Source: UBA6522 sp965205045
Lineage (GTDB): Bacteria > Pseudomonadota > Gammaproteobacteria > Steroidobacterales > Rariloculaceae
DNA: 64,000 nucleotides
Assembly (NCBI GenBank): GCA_965205045.1
Contig: OZ242031.1
Location: 248,001 to 312,000 of the forward strand
Direction of reading: 5' to 3'
Below the pieces are notes generated by a model. It saw nothing but the letters and a program-made list of their open reading frames with translations, made no database searches and had not been told where the DNA came from. This document shows, one piece after another, positions 25,817 to 34,734 of the stretch (the stretch's first letter is position 1; each line of letters starts with the position of its first letter). The translations under genes and the position numbers were made by a program.

Positions 25817-26416
25817 ATGAGCAATGACTCCCGCAACGCCCTGCGCCGCCGGATCAGGGAACGGCGCAGGGCCCTCGCGGGGGAGCAGCGGCAGATCGCC
25901 CAGCACCTGGCCGCGTGCCGGCTGCGCCGGCTGTCGCCGCTGTGGCGCGCCAGGTCCGTGGCGGTCTACCTGGCCGCGGACGGCGAGGCCGATCCGGCGC
26001 CGGTCGCGACGTGTGCGTACGCGCGGGGGCAGCGGGTCTACGCGCCGGTGCTGCTCGGGGAGACGCTGCGTTTTGCACGACTCGCGTACGATACGCCGCT
26101 GCGCGAGAACCGCTTCGGCATCCTCGAGCCGGCCACCGCGGATTGTATCGACCCGCGGCATCTGGACGTGGTGATCGCGCCCCTGGTGGCGTTCGACGAT
26201 TCGGGCACGCGGATCGGAATGGGCGGCGGTTTCTACGACCGCTGTTTCCGATTCCTGAAGGAACGCACGCACTGGCTCAGGCCGAGGCTGATCGGGCTCG
26301 CCTTCGAGTTTCAGCGGCTGCAGACGGTTTCCCGCAGCGCCTGGGACATCCCGCTCCGGGCCGCGGTCACGGAGCGGGGCACCTACCATTTTCACACTGA
26401 GGGACACACGGCATGA
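25817..26416 (+). CDS. fau: 5-formyltetrahydrofolate cyclo-ligase
   Basis: 199 residues (ygfA/fau). The start at ATG 25817 (MSNDSRNALRRRIRERRR) matches the family's basic N-terminus; upstream codons reach into the spacer after 6S RNA. The ATP-binding signature GMGGGFYDRCF is intact, and DVVIAPLVAFD is conserved. It converts 5-formyl-THF to 5,10-methenyl-THF using ATP, and in enterobacteria lies downstream of ssrS on the same transcript. It overlaps the EVE-domain gene by four bases. Confidence 0.92.
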   Translation: MSNDSRNALRRRIRERRRALAGEQRQIAQHLAACRLRRLSPLWRARSVAVYLAADGEADPAPVATCAYARGQRVYAPVLLGETLRFARLAYDTPLRENRFGILEPATADCIDPRHLDVVIAPLVAFDDSGTRIGMGGGFYDRCFRFLKERTHWLRPRLIGLAFEFQRLQTVSRSAWDIPLRAAVTERGTYHFHTEGHTA

Positions 26417-26877
26417 AGTACTGGCTGATGAAATCCGAACCGGGGGAGTTCAGCATCGACGACCTCGAGGCCGCGCCGGGCGGCGAGACGTTCTGGGACG
26501 GGGTGCGCAACTACCAGGCCCGGAACTTCATGCGCGACGGCATGAAGGTGGGCGACGGGGTGCTCTACTACCACTCCAACTGCCCGGAAACGGGCGTCGT
26601 GGGCATCGCCACCGTGTGCCGCGAGGCGTACCCCGATCACACGGCGTTCGACCCCGAGGACAAGCATTTCGACCCGAAGAGCGATCCGGACAACCCGCGC
26701 TGGTGCATGGTGGACATCCGCTTCGAGCGCAAGTTCGAGCGGGTCGTCCTGCTGCGTGAGTTGCGCCGGTACGCGGACGGACCGCTCCGGGACATGCTGC
26801 TGCTGAGACGCGGCAACCGGCTCTCGATCACGCCGGTCACCGCCGAGGAATGGAACTTCATATTGAGCCTGGAATGA
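26413..26877 (+). CDS. EVE domain-containing protein
   Basis: 154 residues, all EVE domain (PUA-like fold). MKYWLMKSEPGEFSIDDL, WDGVRNYQARNFM and VLYYHSNCPETGVVGIA are the typical blocks, forming the aromatic cage for modified bases. Homologs are near-universal in proteobacteria and related to thymocyte nuclear protein 1; the exact bound base is unknown. It is coupled by four-base overlaps to the cyclo-ligase gene before it and rpiA after it. Confidence 0.93.
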   Translation: MKYWLMKSEPGEFSIDDLEAAPGGETFWDGVRNYQARNFMRDGMKVGDGVLYYHSNCPETGVVGIATVCREAYPDHTAFDPEDKHFDPKSDPDNPRWCMVDIRFERKFERVVLLRELRRYADGPLRDMLLLRRGNRLSITPVTAEEWNFILSLE

Positions 26878-27527
26878 CATTGGACGAAAAGAAGGAACGC
26901 GCCGCGCTCGCGGCGCTGGAACAGGTGCGCGGCGGCATGACGCTGGGCGTCGGAACCGGCAGTACGGTCAATTTCTTCATCGACGCGCTGGCGGCGCGGG
27001 CGCCCGGCCTGAAGGCCGTGGTCTCAAGCTCCGAGGCCTCCACGGCCCGGATGCAGGGCCATGGCATCCCGGTGACGGAACTGGCGCGCACCGCCGACAT
27101 CGACCTCTACGTCGATGGCGCCGACGAGGCGACCCGGCACCGGCATCTCATCAAGGGCGGCGGCGGCGCACTGACGCGGGAGAAGATCGTGGCGGGCGCC
27201 AGCCGGCGCTTCGTCTGCATCGCCGACGACACCAAGCTGGTGGGCGTGCTGGGCAAGTTCCCGCTGCCGGTGGAGGTCATCCCCATGGCCCGGTCCTACG
27301 TCGCCCGGCAGATGGTCCGGCACGGCGGCCAACCCATCTGGCGCGAGGGCTTCATCACCGACAACGGCAACGAGATCCTCGACGTCCACAACCTGAAAAT
27401 CCTGGACCCGCCGGAACTGGAAACCCGCCTGAACCAGATTCCCGGCGTGGTCACCGCGGGAATCTTCGCCCACCGCCCCGCCGACGAACTGCTGATCGCG
27501 GACAACCGCGGCGTGAAGTCGATCTGA
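26874..27527 (+). CDS. rpiA: Ribose-5-phosphate isomerase A
   Basis: 217 residues. The start at ATG 26874 overlaps the EVE gene stop and gives MTLDEKKERAALAAL. Conserved sites are GVGTGSTVNFFID, SSSEASTARM, DLYVDGADEA with the catalytic acid region, and KGGGGALTREKIVA. It interconverts ribose-5-phosphate and ribulose-5-phosphate in the pentose phosphate pathway. Last gene of the zapB-like/zapA/6S/fau/EVE/rpiA run; it converges on nhaA. Confidence 0.95.
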   Translation: MTLDEKKERAALAALEQVRGGMTLGVGTGSTVNFFIDALAARAPGLKAVVSSSEASTARMQGHGIPVTELARTADIDLYVDGADEATRHRHLIKGGGGALTREKIVAGASRRFVCIADDTKLVGVLGKFPLPVEVIPMARSYVARQMVRHGGQPIWREGFITDNGNEILDVHNLKILDPPELETRLNQIPGVVTAGIFAHRPADELLIADNRGVKSI

Positions 27528-27571
27528 TCCGCTGCCCGAAGCGGGTGGCCGCGCGTAATTCGGCCTCACCG

Positions 27572-28777
27572 TCAGTCGTCCCGGGCGGCACGTCCCAGGC
27601 TGGCGCTGAGCACAAGGTAAGCCACGGCTGCCGCTGCCAGCGATCCGATCACGATACCCAGCCGGTCGCCGGCGTAATAGGCGCCGCTGCCATGTTCGAA
27701 GGCCAGCCCCGCTATAAACAGGCTCATGGTGAAGCCGATCCCGCACGCGAACGAAACGCCCACCAGCCGCAACCAGGTCACGCCTGCCGGCAACCTGGCC
27801 AGCCCCGACAGCACCGCAATGCCGACGAAGCCGACGATGCCGATGGGCTTGCCGAGGAACAGACCGGCAACAATGCCCACCGTCACCGGGTGCAGCAGGT
27901 CTGCCGCGCCGACACCCCCCAGTGACAGCCCGGCATTGGCAAACGCGAACAGCGGCAGGATTGCGAACGCGACGGGGATATGAAGGTCGTGTTCCAGCCC
28001 GCGCAGCGGCGAGTGTCCGTCGGCCGCGCGCATGGGAACGCAGAAAGCGATCAGGACGCCCGCGAGCGTCGCGTGGACGCCGGAATTGAGTACCGCGATC
28101 CAGAGCGCGATGCCGATCAGCACGTAGGCGGTCACGTTCGTCACGCCAAGGCGGTTGAGGGCAACGCCCCCCGAGAGCGCCGCCGCGCCAATCGCCAGAG
28201 CCGCCAAGGACAGGTCGCCGGAATAGAAGATCGCAATGATCAGGATGGCCGCCAGGTCGTCGAAGATCGCCAGCGTCAGCAGGAATACCTTCAGCGCCAG
28301 CGGCACCCGCTGCCCGAACAGGCTGAGCAGCGCCAGCGCGAATGCGATATCCGTGGCCACCGGAATCCCCCAGCCATCCAGCGCCACGGGGTCATTCCAG
28401 TTGATGACTGCATAGATCGCGGCCGGCACGACCATTCCACCCAACGCACCGATGCCCGGCAGGACGATCTGGGCAGGGGAGGACAGCTCACCCTCAATGA
28501 ATTCGCGTTTGACCTCCAGGCCGATCAAAAAGAAAAACACGGCCATCAGGCCATCGTTGATCCACAGCAGCAGCGGCTTGCTGATCACCAGCGCCCCCAC
28601 CTGAACCGCCACGGTCGTGTCGAGAAGCGCCTCGTAAGTCCAGTACAACGGCGAATTGGCAATCAGTACGGCCGCGACCGCCGCCGCGAGCAACAACAAG
28701 CCGCCTGCGGATTCGAGCCTGATGAACTCACGAATGGCGGAAGAAAGCGATGGAGACTTTTTAACCGCGGGCATCAA
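27572..28777 (-). CDS. nhaA: Na+/H+ antiporter NhaA
   Basis: 401 residues with about 12 transmembrane helices. Diagnostic stretches are GLEVKREFIEGELS, PATDIAFALALLSLFG-like VATDIAFALALLS, LTLAIFDDLAAILIIA with the paired Asp of the ion site, and LGKPIGIVGF near the C-terminus. It exchanges sodium for protons at the inner membrane, which fits a marine or saline habitat. Single gene, convergent with rpiA; a start at ATG 28777 is reasonable. Confidence 0.95.
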   Translation of the reverse strand: MMPAVKKSPSLSSAIREFIRLESAGGLLLLAAAVAAVLIANSPLYWTYEALLDTTVAVQVGALVISKPLLLWINDGLMAVFFFLIGLEVKREFIEGELSSPAQIVLPGIGALGGMVVPAAIYAVINWNDPVALDGWGIPVATDIAFALALLSLFGQRVPLALKVFLLTLAIFDDLAAILIIAIFYSGDLSLAALAIGAAALSGGVALNRLGVTNVTAYVLIGIALWIAVLNSGVHATLAGVLIAFCVPMRAADGHSPLRGLEHDLHIPVAFAILPLFAFANAGLSLGGVGAADLLHPVTVGIVAGLFLGKPIGIVGFVGIAVLSGLARLPAGVTWLRLVGVSFACGIGFTMSLFIAGLAFEHGSGAYYAGDRLGIVIGSLAAAAVAYLVLSASLGRAARDD

Positions 28778-28829
28778 TTCGCAAGATGGCTGCCATTTAC
28801 AGCAGTTTTTGCCATGCTCCTGCCGACGC

Positions 28830-29048
28830 TCACTCGAATTCGGAACGAGGCACGCCTGACTGACGGATAATGGATTGAAGAGTACCGATTCGCAATTCGC
28901 GGTGATCGGGAACCGGGACGGTTACGGTGGAATCCTGGTACGCCTTCTGCATGACGATGTGACTTCCCCGCCTTCGAGTTTCAGCGAAACCATGGACTGA
29001 AAGAATTCGGCAAGCTTCTCGTCCCGACAAGACTCGCAGCTTAGCCAA
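28830..29048 (-). CDS. hicA: HicA-type toxin (mRNA interferase)
   Basis: 72 residues of the YcfA/HicA dsRBD-like fold. GREACRILSVHGF is the N-terminal helix, and GSHIVMQ carries the catalytic His; the tail PDHRELRIGTLQSIIRQSGV is typical. HicA enzymes cleave mRNA. The gene overlaps the end of the HicB-like antitoxin gene by eight bases; the antitoxin comes first, the reverse of the E. coli hicAB order. Confidence 0.9.
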   Translation of the reverse strand: MAKLRVLSGREACRILSVHGFAETRRRGSHIVMQKAYQDSTVTVPVPDHRELRIGTLQSIIRQSGVPRSEFE

Positions 29049-29262
29049 CCGCCACCTCTACCCGGGTCACATACACTTCCGAGTGCAGTCGGGTGTCAAT
29101 CTCAGAACTCGAAGCGGCTTCGAAGAACAGCTCCAGCGCCTCCTTGAGGTTGTCACGTGCCTCCGAGACGGATTGGCCCTGGCTTGCAATATCCAACTCC
29201 GGACACAAGGCCACATATCCATCTTCTTCACGTTCGATGATGGCCGTCAATTGTGTACTCAC
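29041..29262 (-). CDS. hicB: HicB-type antitoxin
   Basis: 73 residues of the partial RNase H-like HicB fold: TAIIEREEDGYVALCPEL followed by ASQGQSVSEARDNLKEALELFFE. There is no visible C-terminal DNA-binding domain, so it is a short HicB that would inhibit HicA. Regulation may need the complex. It lies 18 bp from the tRNA-Gln gene, a common landing zone for mobile genes. Confidence 0.9.
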   Translation of the reverse strand: MSTQLTAIIEREEDGYVALCPELDIASQGQSVSEARDNLKEALELFFEAASSSEIDTRLHSEVYVTRVEVAVG

Positions 29263-29280
29263 GTTGCAACCTGTTTAGAG

Positions 29281-29354
29281 TGGCTGGGGGAGAGGGATTC
29301 GAACCCCCGCTGGCGGAGTCAGAGTCCGCAGTCCTACCACTAGACGATCCCCCA
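29281..29354 (-). tRNA. tRNA-Gln (CTG anticodon)
   Basis: On the minus strand the acceptor stem is TGGGGGA/TCCCCCA with the CCA end encoded. The D-arm contains AGTGGTAGGACT. The anticodon stem GCGGA/TCCGC holds the loop CTCTGAC with anticodon CTG, and the T-arm is GCGGGGGTTCGAATCCCTCTCC. The first base pair U-A is typical of bacterial tRNA-Gln. Length is 74 nt. Confidence 0.93.
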
Positions 29355-29422
29355 GTGGTGCCGGGCAAACCGGACTATAGCACTCGGCACGCCGGCATGG
29401 CAGAGCGCCGCCCGGCGCAATG

Positions 29423-29815
29423 CTAACGCTTGGAGTATTGCGTCGCCTTGCGGGCCTTGCGCAGCCCGACCTTCTTGCGCTCGACCTCGCGCGCGTCCCG
29501 GGTGACGAAGCCCGCCTTGCGCAGGGGCGGCCTCAGCGTGTCGTCGTACTGCAGCAGCGCGCGGGTGATGCCGTGGCGGATCGCGCCGGCCTGCCCGGTC
29601 GTGCCGCCGCCCTTCACCGTCACGTCGATGTCGAACCGCCCCTCCAGTTCCACCAGCTCCAGCGGCTGGCGGACGATCATGCGCGCGGTCTCGCGGCCGA
29701 AGAATTCGTCCAGGTCGCGGCCGTTCACCAGGATCCTGCCGGCGCCCGCCTTGAGGTAAACCCGCGCCGTGGACGTCTTGCGCCGACCGGTACCGTAACA
29801 AACCTGCTCGCTCAT
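29423..29815 (-). CDS. rpsI: 30S ribosomal protein S9
   Basis: 130 residues, the normal length. GTGRRKTSTARVYLKAG at the N-terminus and the C-terminal GLRKARKATQYSKR are diagnostic; the last Lys-Arg reaches the P-site tRNA. It follows rplM by three bases, the universal rplM-rpsI operon. Confidence 0.97.
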   Translation of the reverse strand: MSEQVCYGTGRRKTSTARVYLKAGAGRILVNGRDLDEFFGRETARMIVRQPLELVELEGRFDIDVTVKGGGTTGQAGAIRHGITRALLQYDDTLRPPLRKAGFVTRDAREVERKKVGLRKARKATQYSKR

Positions 29816-29818
29816 GCC

Positions 29819-30247
29819 CTATAGCTTAAGCGGCCGGGGTTGCTGCGCCGCATGGGGATGGTCCTCGCCGCGCACGATCTTGAGCTTCCTCAGCATCTGC
29901 CGCCCCAGCGGGTTGCGAGGCATCATGCCCTTCACCGCCAGCTCGAGCACCTGCTCCGGCTCGCGCTTGAGCTTGTCCTGCAGCGTCTCGGACTTGAGGT
30001 TGCCGATGTACCCGGTATGCCGGTGATAGATCTTGTTCTTGAGCTTGGTCCCCGTCACCCGAATCTTCTCCGCGTTGACCACGACAATGTAATCGCCCGT
30101 ATCCACATGAGGCGTATATTCGGGCTTGTGCTTCCCCCGCAGCCGACGCGCGATCTCGGTCGCCAGCCGCCCAAGGGTCTTCCCCTGGGCATTGACCAGG
30201 TGCCAGTCACGCTTGACTTCGTGCGGCTTTGCGGAAAACGTCTTCAC
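29819..30247 (-). CDS. rplM: 50S ribosomal protein L13
   Basis: 142 residues from a GTG at 30247, which gives the standard N-terminus MKTFSAKPHEVKRDW; the frame upstream has no L13 similarity. GKTLGRLATEIARRLRGK and YIVVVNAEKIRVTG are conserved. First gene of the rplM-rpsI operon; its promoter should lie in 30250-30340, before the REP-like element D. Confidence 0.97.
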   Translation of the reverse strand: MKTFSAKPHEVKRDWHLVNAQGKTLGRLATEIARRLRGKHKPEYTPHVDTGDYIVVVNAEKIRVTGTKLKNKIYHRHTGYIGNLKSETLQDKLKREPEQVLELAVKGMMPRNPLGRQMLRKLKIVRGEDHPHAAQQPRPLKL

Positions 30248-30340
30248 TGTGCCTCGGGAGCCCTTGCTCCCCCGTTCGGGGAGGCGCGATATTACGCGCC
30301 TGTGCCAGTCCCCGCAAGGTGCGCAAACCACAAACGCCAG

Positions 30341-30370
30341 GCGGGTGTGGGCGGACAGCCCTTGTTCGCT
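30341..30370. repeat. REP-like element D, short copy
   Basis: GCGGGTGTGGGCGGACAGCC followed by CTTGTTCGCT matches the first 30 bases of elements B and E. It breaks off exactly where the duplicated integrase segment starts (30364), so the rest of the element was probably lost when foreign DNA joined here. It marks the left chromosomal edge of the accessory region. Confidence 0.7.
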
Positions 30371-30623
30371 AAATATATCCTTATTTTCTGCCGACCGCAC
30401 CGACTACGCTTGAACTACGCCCGAGTACTATAAAGTGCTGCTATTCTGATCGTTTCTCCACATCGTGGCGTTCGGGACGGGAACGGACGATGGAGGATCT
30501 GGCGCGGCGGTGCCTGAAGCGCTACGTGGACGTGGAATGCAAGCCCTCGACCGCGGCAAGGTACCGGCAACTGATTGGCGGCCATATCCTTCCGGCACTG
30601 GGGGAGATGGCCGTGACGGCGGT
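30364..30623 (+). pseudogene. Integrase N-terminal fragment, duplicate copy
   Basis: These 260 bases are repeated in the same orientation at 54230-54489 with about two mismatches. The copy contains the start of the integrase gene (ATG at 30489, MEDLARRCLKRYVDVE) but leaves it after 45 codons, where the sequence diverges and soon stops. It is a relic or one arm of a recombination event, not a functional gene. Confidence 0.85.
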
Positions 30624-31359
30624 CCCGGATTGAGTCTTGTGTAGGGTTGCGGGTACTGGCGACCGCGCAATTTGAATGCACGCGCCCATCGGCGGTCGGT
30701 CAGTTTGACGGACCGGTTTGGATCGGGGCGGAGTAAGTCGTTGTTTTTGAGAATGCTTTCAATCGGTTGGACCGTTCAGCCAGTTTGACTGAACGATGCC
30801 GTCATTTTGACGGAACTTTTCCCGGCACGTCACGGGCATGATTCTGTAGTACTCGGGCGCACTCGAAGGTGGCTGAAAGGCAAGTCGAGCGTAGTGGAAG
30901 GTAGGTGTGGGCGGTCGGGGCAGCCCGCTGCGTGGGGTGTGAGAGTCGGGCCAGCGAAGGCTGTCCAATGGACCTGATCCGGGGTACCGAACGACAGGGG
31001 ATGAGGTTCCGGGACCGGAACCGAAGGGGAGCCGCCGCGGCGACTGAGCGGGCTCAGGGGATGGGGTAATCCCAAGACCGGGAGTGGGCGTTTTCCCAAG
31101 AGCCCAGGGGGCTTTTCCCAAGACCGGGGAAAGCGATGCGGGGCGCTCCGGGAAAGCGGCAGCAGCGCAGCATGACGCCGGGCGGGAGATGGCGTTCGCG
31201 AATGCGAACGTCAGCGACGACAGCGGCGCGCCAAGGCGAAGCCAGCGCGAAGCCGCCTCGGCGCACAGCAGCGCGGGTCTTCAATGGGCTCAAGCCAAAA
31301 GAAAATTGCGGGCCGCAGCGCCGGGAATACGCTGCGACCCGCGAGGGTGACGCGACGGG
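30624..31359. other. Region without a supported gene
   Basis: About 740 bases between the integrase fragment and a decayed plasmid-type gene. The frames present are Pro/Arg/Gly-rich shadows. Short motifs such as CAGTTTGAC (near 30707 and 30781) with TTGACGGAA nearby recall transposon end repeats, and TAGTACTCGGGCG (near 30848) is an inverted match to the duplicated integrase-flank sequence. I see no complete element. Confidence 0.45.
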
Positions 31360-32230
31360 TCAGGCCGCGTTCAGAGTGACTCGATGGACCGGAATACCCA
31401 GCTGGGTGGCCTTGTCCAGCAGGTTCTCGGAGATCCCGGAACCGGGGAAGCCGATGACGCCCTTGGGCAGCAGCCTCAGCAGCTCGTCGTTGCGGCGGAA
31501 CGGCGCGGCCCGGCCGTGCGCGGACCAGTCCGGCTTGCACACCACCTGGTGCACGCCCCTAGACTCGGCCCAGCGGGAGGCGATCTTCTCGGCCCCCGGT
31601 CCGCCGCCGTGCACCAGGACCATGTCCGGGTACTTGGTCCGGACATTGTCCAATGCGGCGTAGATCGTATCGGCGTCGCTGACCGGCTTGGAACCGGCAA
31701 CCGCCACCAGCGTGCCCTGCGGCAGGTGGGCCTGCGTCTTCTCGTTCTCGCGTGCCCGGAGGAAGTCCCGCGCGTCCCGCAGTTGCTCGAAGGCGCCGGT
31801 CGGCCAGGTGCTGCGCGCGCTCGATGATTCTCTCAAGCTCCCAGGCGCCGATCTCGGAGCCGTCCTGCGATGCCTGAAGGTCCCTGAGCTTCGGCGAGAG
31901 CTTGTCCACCTGTCGGTCCAGCCGCGTCATCTGCATGTGGAGCGTGTTGACGAAGCCCCAGAGCAGGGATTCCCGCTCGTCGGCAAGCTGGGTGCCGTCG
32001 GGGGCGATGTCATCCACGATGCTGTCCAGCATGGACCCGAGGCCCGTCAGGGCCTCGGTCTCGTCCCAGAGCCGGCGTTTCTCGCCACAATTCGAGCAAA
32101 GCGATCGACCGGGTACGCGCGAGTGCTTGCCACACCTCGGACACAGGCCCCGCGCTATTCGCGCCGCAGTGCGGCGTCGGGCACGGTCGCGGTCGCGCTG
32201 GCGCCGCAAGGTGGGATCCGCGTATGGCAC
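31360..32230 (-). pseudogene. DUF2493 / SLOG-domain plasmid gene, frameshifted
   Basis: Two overlapping minus-strand frames make one broken gene. The upstream frame (to 32230) begins MPYADPTLRRQRDRDRARRR with a zinc-ribbon-like CPRCGK...CSNCGEK, then LLWGFVNTLHMQMTRLDRQVD and ERIIERAQHLADRR. The sense then switches to the second frame near 31800: DARDFLRARENE, LVAVAGSKPVSDADTIY, DMVLVHGGGPGAEKIASRWAE and KPDWSAHGRAAPFRRNDE. The latter is the DUF2493 (SLOG, nucleotide-binding-like) domain common on plasmids and ICEs of proteobacteria. The frameshift, and an unusual junction after the zinc ribbon, indicate a decayed gene. Confidence 0.75.
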
Positions 32231-32673
32231 GATTGTGTCTCCAGGGATGATGGATGGACGGCGACGGAAGGCCGGCCGGCTGAACGTTCAGGGGCGCGCT
32301 TAATGACGTCGACGGCGGTCGCCTAGAATGCCGCAGACCGACGGTCCCCAAAGCTGGATCCCGGAGCGTGTTCCCAAGGCCGTGCAGACGATGATCTCAT
32401 TGTATGCCGGGCGCATGTCCCGGACCTCGTCGAACGTGGCGACTTCGGGCTTCGGTCGGCCGAGGGCTTTATTCGACCGCAGCGCCTAGGCGGGCCGGCG
32501 GCGAATATCGCCGTTACTGAGAGAAACGAACCTCTCGACCGCGTAGCAGCGCCCCTCGTCCACCAGGCCGCGTCCGAAAAAGTGGATGAGGAAAGTGGTT
32601 GCCGGGGTGCGTCTGTTCATGCGTTTGCTCATTCGTGCAGCCTCCTTCTTATCGCTGATGCGTCATCCGACCG

Positions 32674-33431
32674 TTGTGCCTCCCCGGACACAGGCCACCG
32701 TTCCGGTCACGGCAGGACGTGGCCTTTCCGGGGCGTGCGGGGATCTGTTGGCGCAGACAATGCGGTATGGGTTTCACGGCTATGCGGCAGCAACTGGTGA
32801 AGTTCCGAACCGCGCAGATCAACGGCCTGCGCGGTTTGTTGGCCGAGTACGGGGAGGTCATGCCCAAAGGCCGGGCCGGTCTGAAGCGCGATATTCCCGG
32901 CGCGCTCGAACGGATCGCTGAGCGGTTGCCGGCGATGGCGGTGGACAGTCTGCGCGATCAGTGGGCGCGAATACTGCGGTTGGACGAGGAAGTCGCGGTC
33001 ATCGAGGCCGGCTCGGACTCTGGCACCGCGATAACGAAGCCAGTCGGCGCCTTGCCGAGATCCCGGGAGTCGGCATGATCGGTGCGACCGCGGCGGTGGC
33101 CACCATGGCCGATCCCTCGGCCTTCAAGTCCGGGCGGGAGTTTGCCGCGTTCCTGGGCCTGATTCCCCGGCATGAGGGCACCGGCGGACGGGTGAGGCTG
33201 TTAGGAATCTCCAAGCGCGGAGACAAGTACCTGCGCACCCTGCTGATCCACGGTGCGCGGGCCGCGATCAATCAGGTCAACAACCCCACGCCGTAGATGA
33301 CGCGCGTGTCCGAGAGGTGTCACAAGAACGTCGCCGGGGTGGCCCTGGCGAACAAGAACGCGCGCACGATGTGGGCACTGCTGGCCCACGGTCGGCGCTA
33401 TGATCGAAATTACGAGCGCCAGGCTGCCTGA
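32674..33431 (+). pseudogene. IS110-family transposase, degenerate
   Basis: Pieces of an IS110 (Transposase_20) protein lie in two or more frames. One runs through MRQQLVKFRTAQINGLRGLL and LRDQWARILRLDEEVAVIE. A second holds IPGVGMIGATAAVATMADP, GREFAAFLGLIPRHEGTGG and LGISKRGDKYLRTLLIHGAR. A third ends NVAGVALANKNARTMWALLAHG up to the stop at 33431. The N-terminal DEDD catalytic domain is missing or scrambled. Inactive; it separates the plasmid-type relic from the catabolic cluster. Confidence 0.8.
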
Positions 33432-33714
33432 GGCAGTTTGGTCGGGCATCAATCAGCTAATCGGAGGAATAAACGCCAGCAAGGTTGCACCAGGTACGAC
33501 ACGAGGTGATGGTCAACAGGTAAGACCGCGGTTCGCCAAACCTGATAAGCGTTCAGGGCATCGAGCACATCAGCCGAATGAGGAGCGGACCGGCGGATTC
33601 CATCGGGGCCAGCGGCGAAGGACCTGCACAGAAAGGCCGGATATAGAACTCGCAGCCTGAAGTCCAAAACCTCCATTCGGACCTGGTAACCGAGTGTTTC
33701 CGTGCCGGTCCCTC

Positions 33715-34734
33715 TCATCGTAGATATTCCACCGCCGCGTCGGAATCGCAACTCCAGGGTTGGCGTACTATATGCGGCGAATGCTGCCACTCGAACGTGA
33801 GCGACAAGGGCGACGACATGAAGTCCGGATCCTCCAACGTCCAGTCGAAGACGATTCTCGTGCGATCTTCGCTGAGCCGATACCGCTCGATCAAGTGCTT
33901 CCGAGACCCGGATGGATACATTCCATTGCCGTGGTCGGTTTGTCTGAAATGACGCGTATCGATTACCAGCGTTTCCCCGTCCCAGTGACCGACCGAATGT
34001 CCCATGCCGCTCATGTCCTGTTCGGCTACGACCTCGGGGTGCCCTCGCCCGTCAAGGTGTATCTGCCGCGGGAATTGCATGTCTTCTCCATGGATGAGAA
34101 TGAGGTCATCGCTCGCAAACTCGATCTCGAACACATGCGCTCGACCAAGATGCGCCGGAAGGTAGGCAAAATTCAGGCATCGCGTGTTCTCCGGTAGCGC
34201 TTGTGCCGCCTCGATTCGCGATCGTTCCGCTCTCGCCCGTTCCGTCACCAATGGCTCGATAGCCGCGTACATCTCCCGATGAGTCTGGATGGGCAACCAA
34301 ACACCCTCCAGACTCGCGGCCGGTACGATGTTCTGCCTGCCGGCCACATCCTGGTCAACGGGTGGATTCAGCACCGTGCGATCCGATTTCACCAAGGACA
34401 GCAAGCGCCCATAGGCGCTGCCGGAATCCCTCGCAGGGCTCACGGTGACGCTGACCCGATCGCCGGGCATCAGGGAGTCGTCGTTCCAGCCGTTGCGAAC
34501 CAGGTCGTTGCGCGTCTCCGTTTCCACCCGGTAGTTGATGGTTTCGCCTTCCTCGTTGACAACGTCAACGAAGAAATAGGCGTGTGGATTGCGCAAACTG
34601 AACGAGGTAATCGTGCCATTGAAGGAAAATTCCGCGTCCGCGTCGAAAGCCACGTCGGAATGGTGTGCCGCAACGGGCAGGCACACGCCTAGCCCGGGCA
34701 AGCCCAGCATGACAAGTCTGGAGCGGCTGGTCAT
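33715..34734 (-). CDS. DUF6152 protein fused to a partner domain (paralog 1)
   Basis: 339 residues. A signal peptide ends at PVAAHHSDVAF, and the DUF6152 core follows (GTITSFSLRNPHAYFFVDVV ... VETETRNDLVRNGW). From about residue 145 a second domain starts with LEGVWLPIQ and contains HLDGRGHPEV, MGHSVGHWDGETLVIDTRHF, HLIERYRLSEDRTRI and a C-terminal QPWSCD. The same two domains occur as separate neighbouring genes at 41.7-43.0 and 45.3-46.3 kb. Start ATG 34734 overlaps the tannase-like stop by four bases. Function unknown; secreted. Last gene of the cluster. Confidence 0.8.
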   Translation of the reverse strand: MTSRSRLVMLGLPGLGVCLPVAAHHSDVAFDADAEFSFNGTITSFSLRNPHAYFFVDVVNEEGETINYRVETETRNDLVRNGWNDDSLMPGDRVSVTVSPARDSGSAYGRLLSLVKSDRTVLNPPVDQDVAGRQNIVPAASLEGVWLPIQTHREMYAAIEPLVTERARAERSRIEAAQALPENTRCLNFAYLPAHLGRAHVFEIEFASDDLILIHGEDMQFPRQIHLDGRGHPEVVAEQDMSGMGHSVGHWDGETLVIDTRHFRQTDHGNGMYPSGSRKHLIERYRLSEDRTRIVFDWTLEDPDFMSSPLSLTFEWQHSPHIVRQPWSCDSDAAVEYLR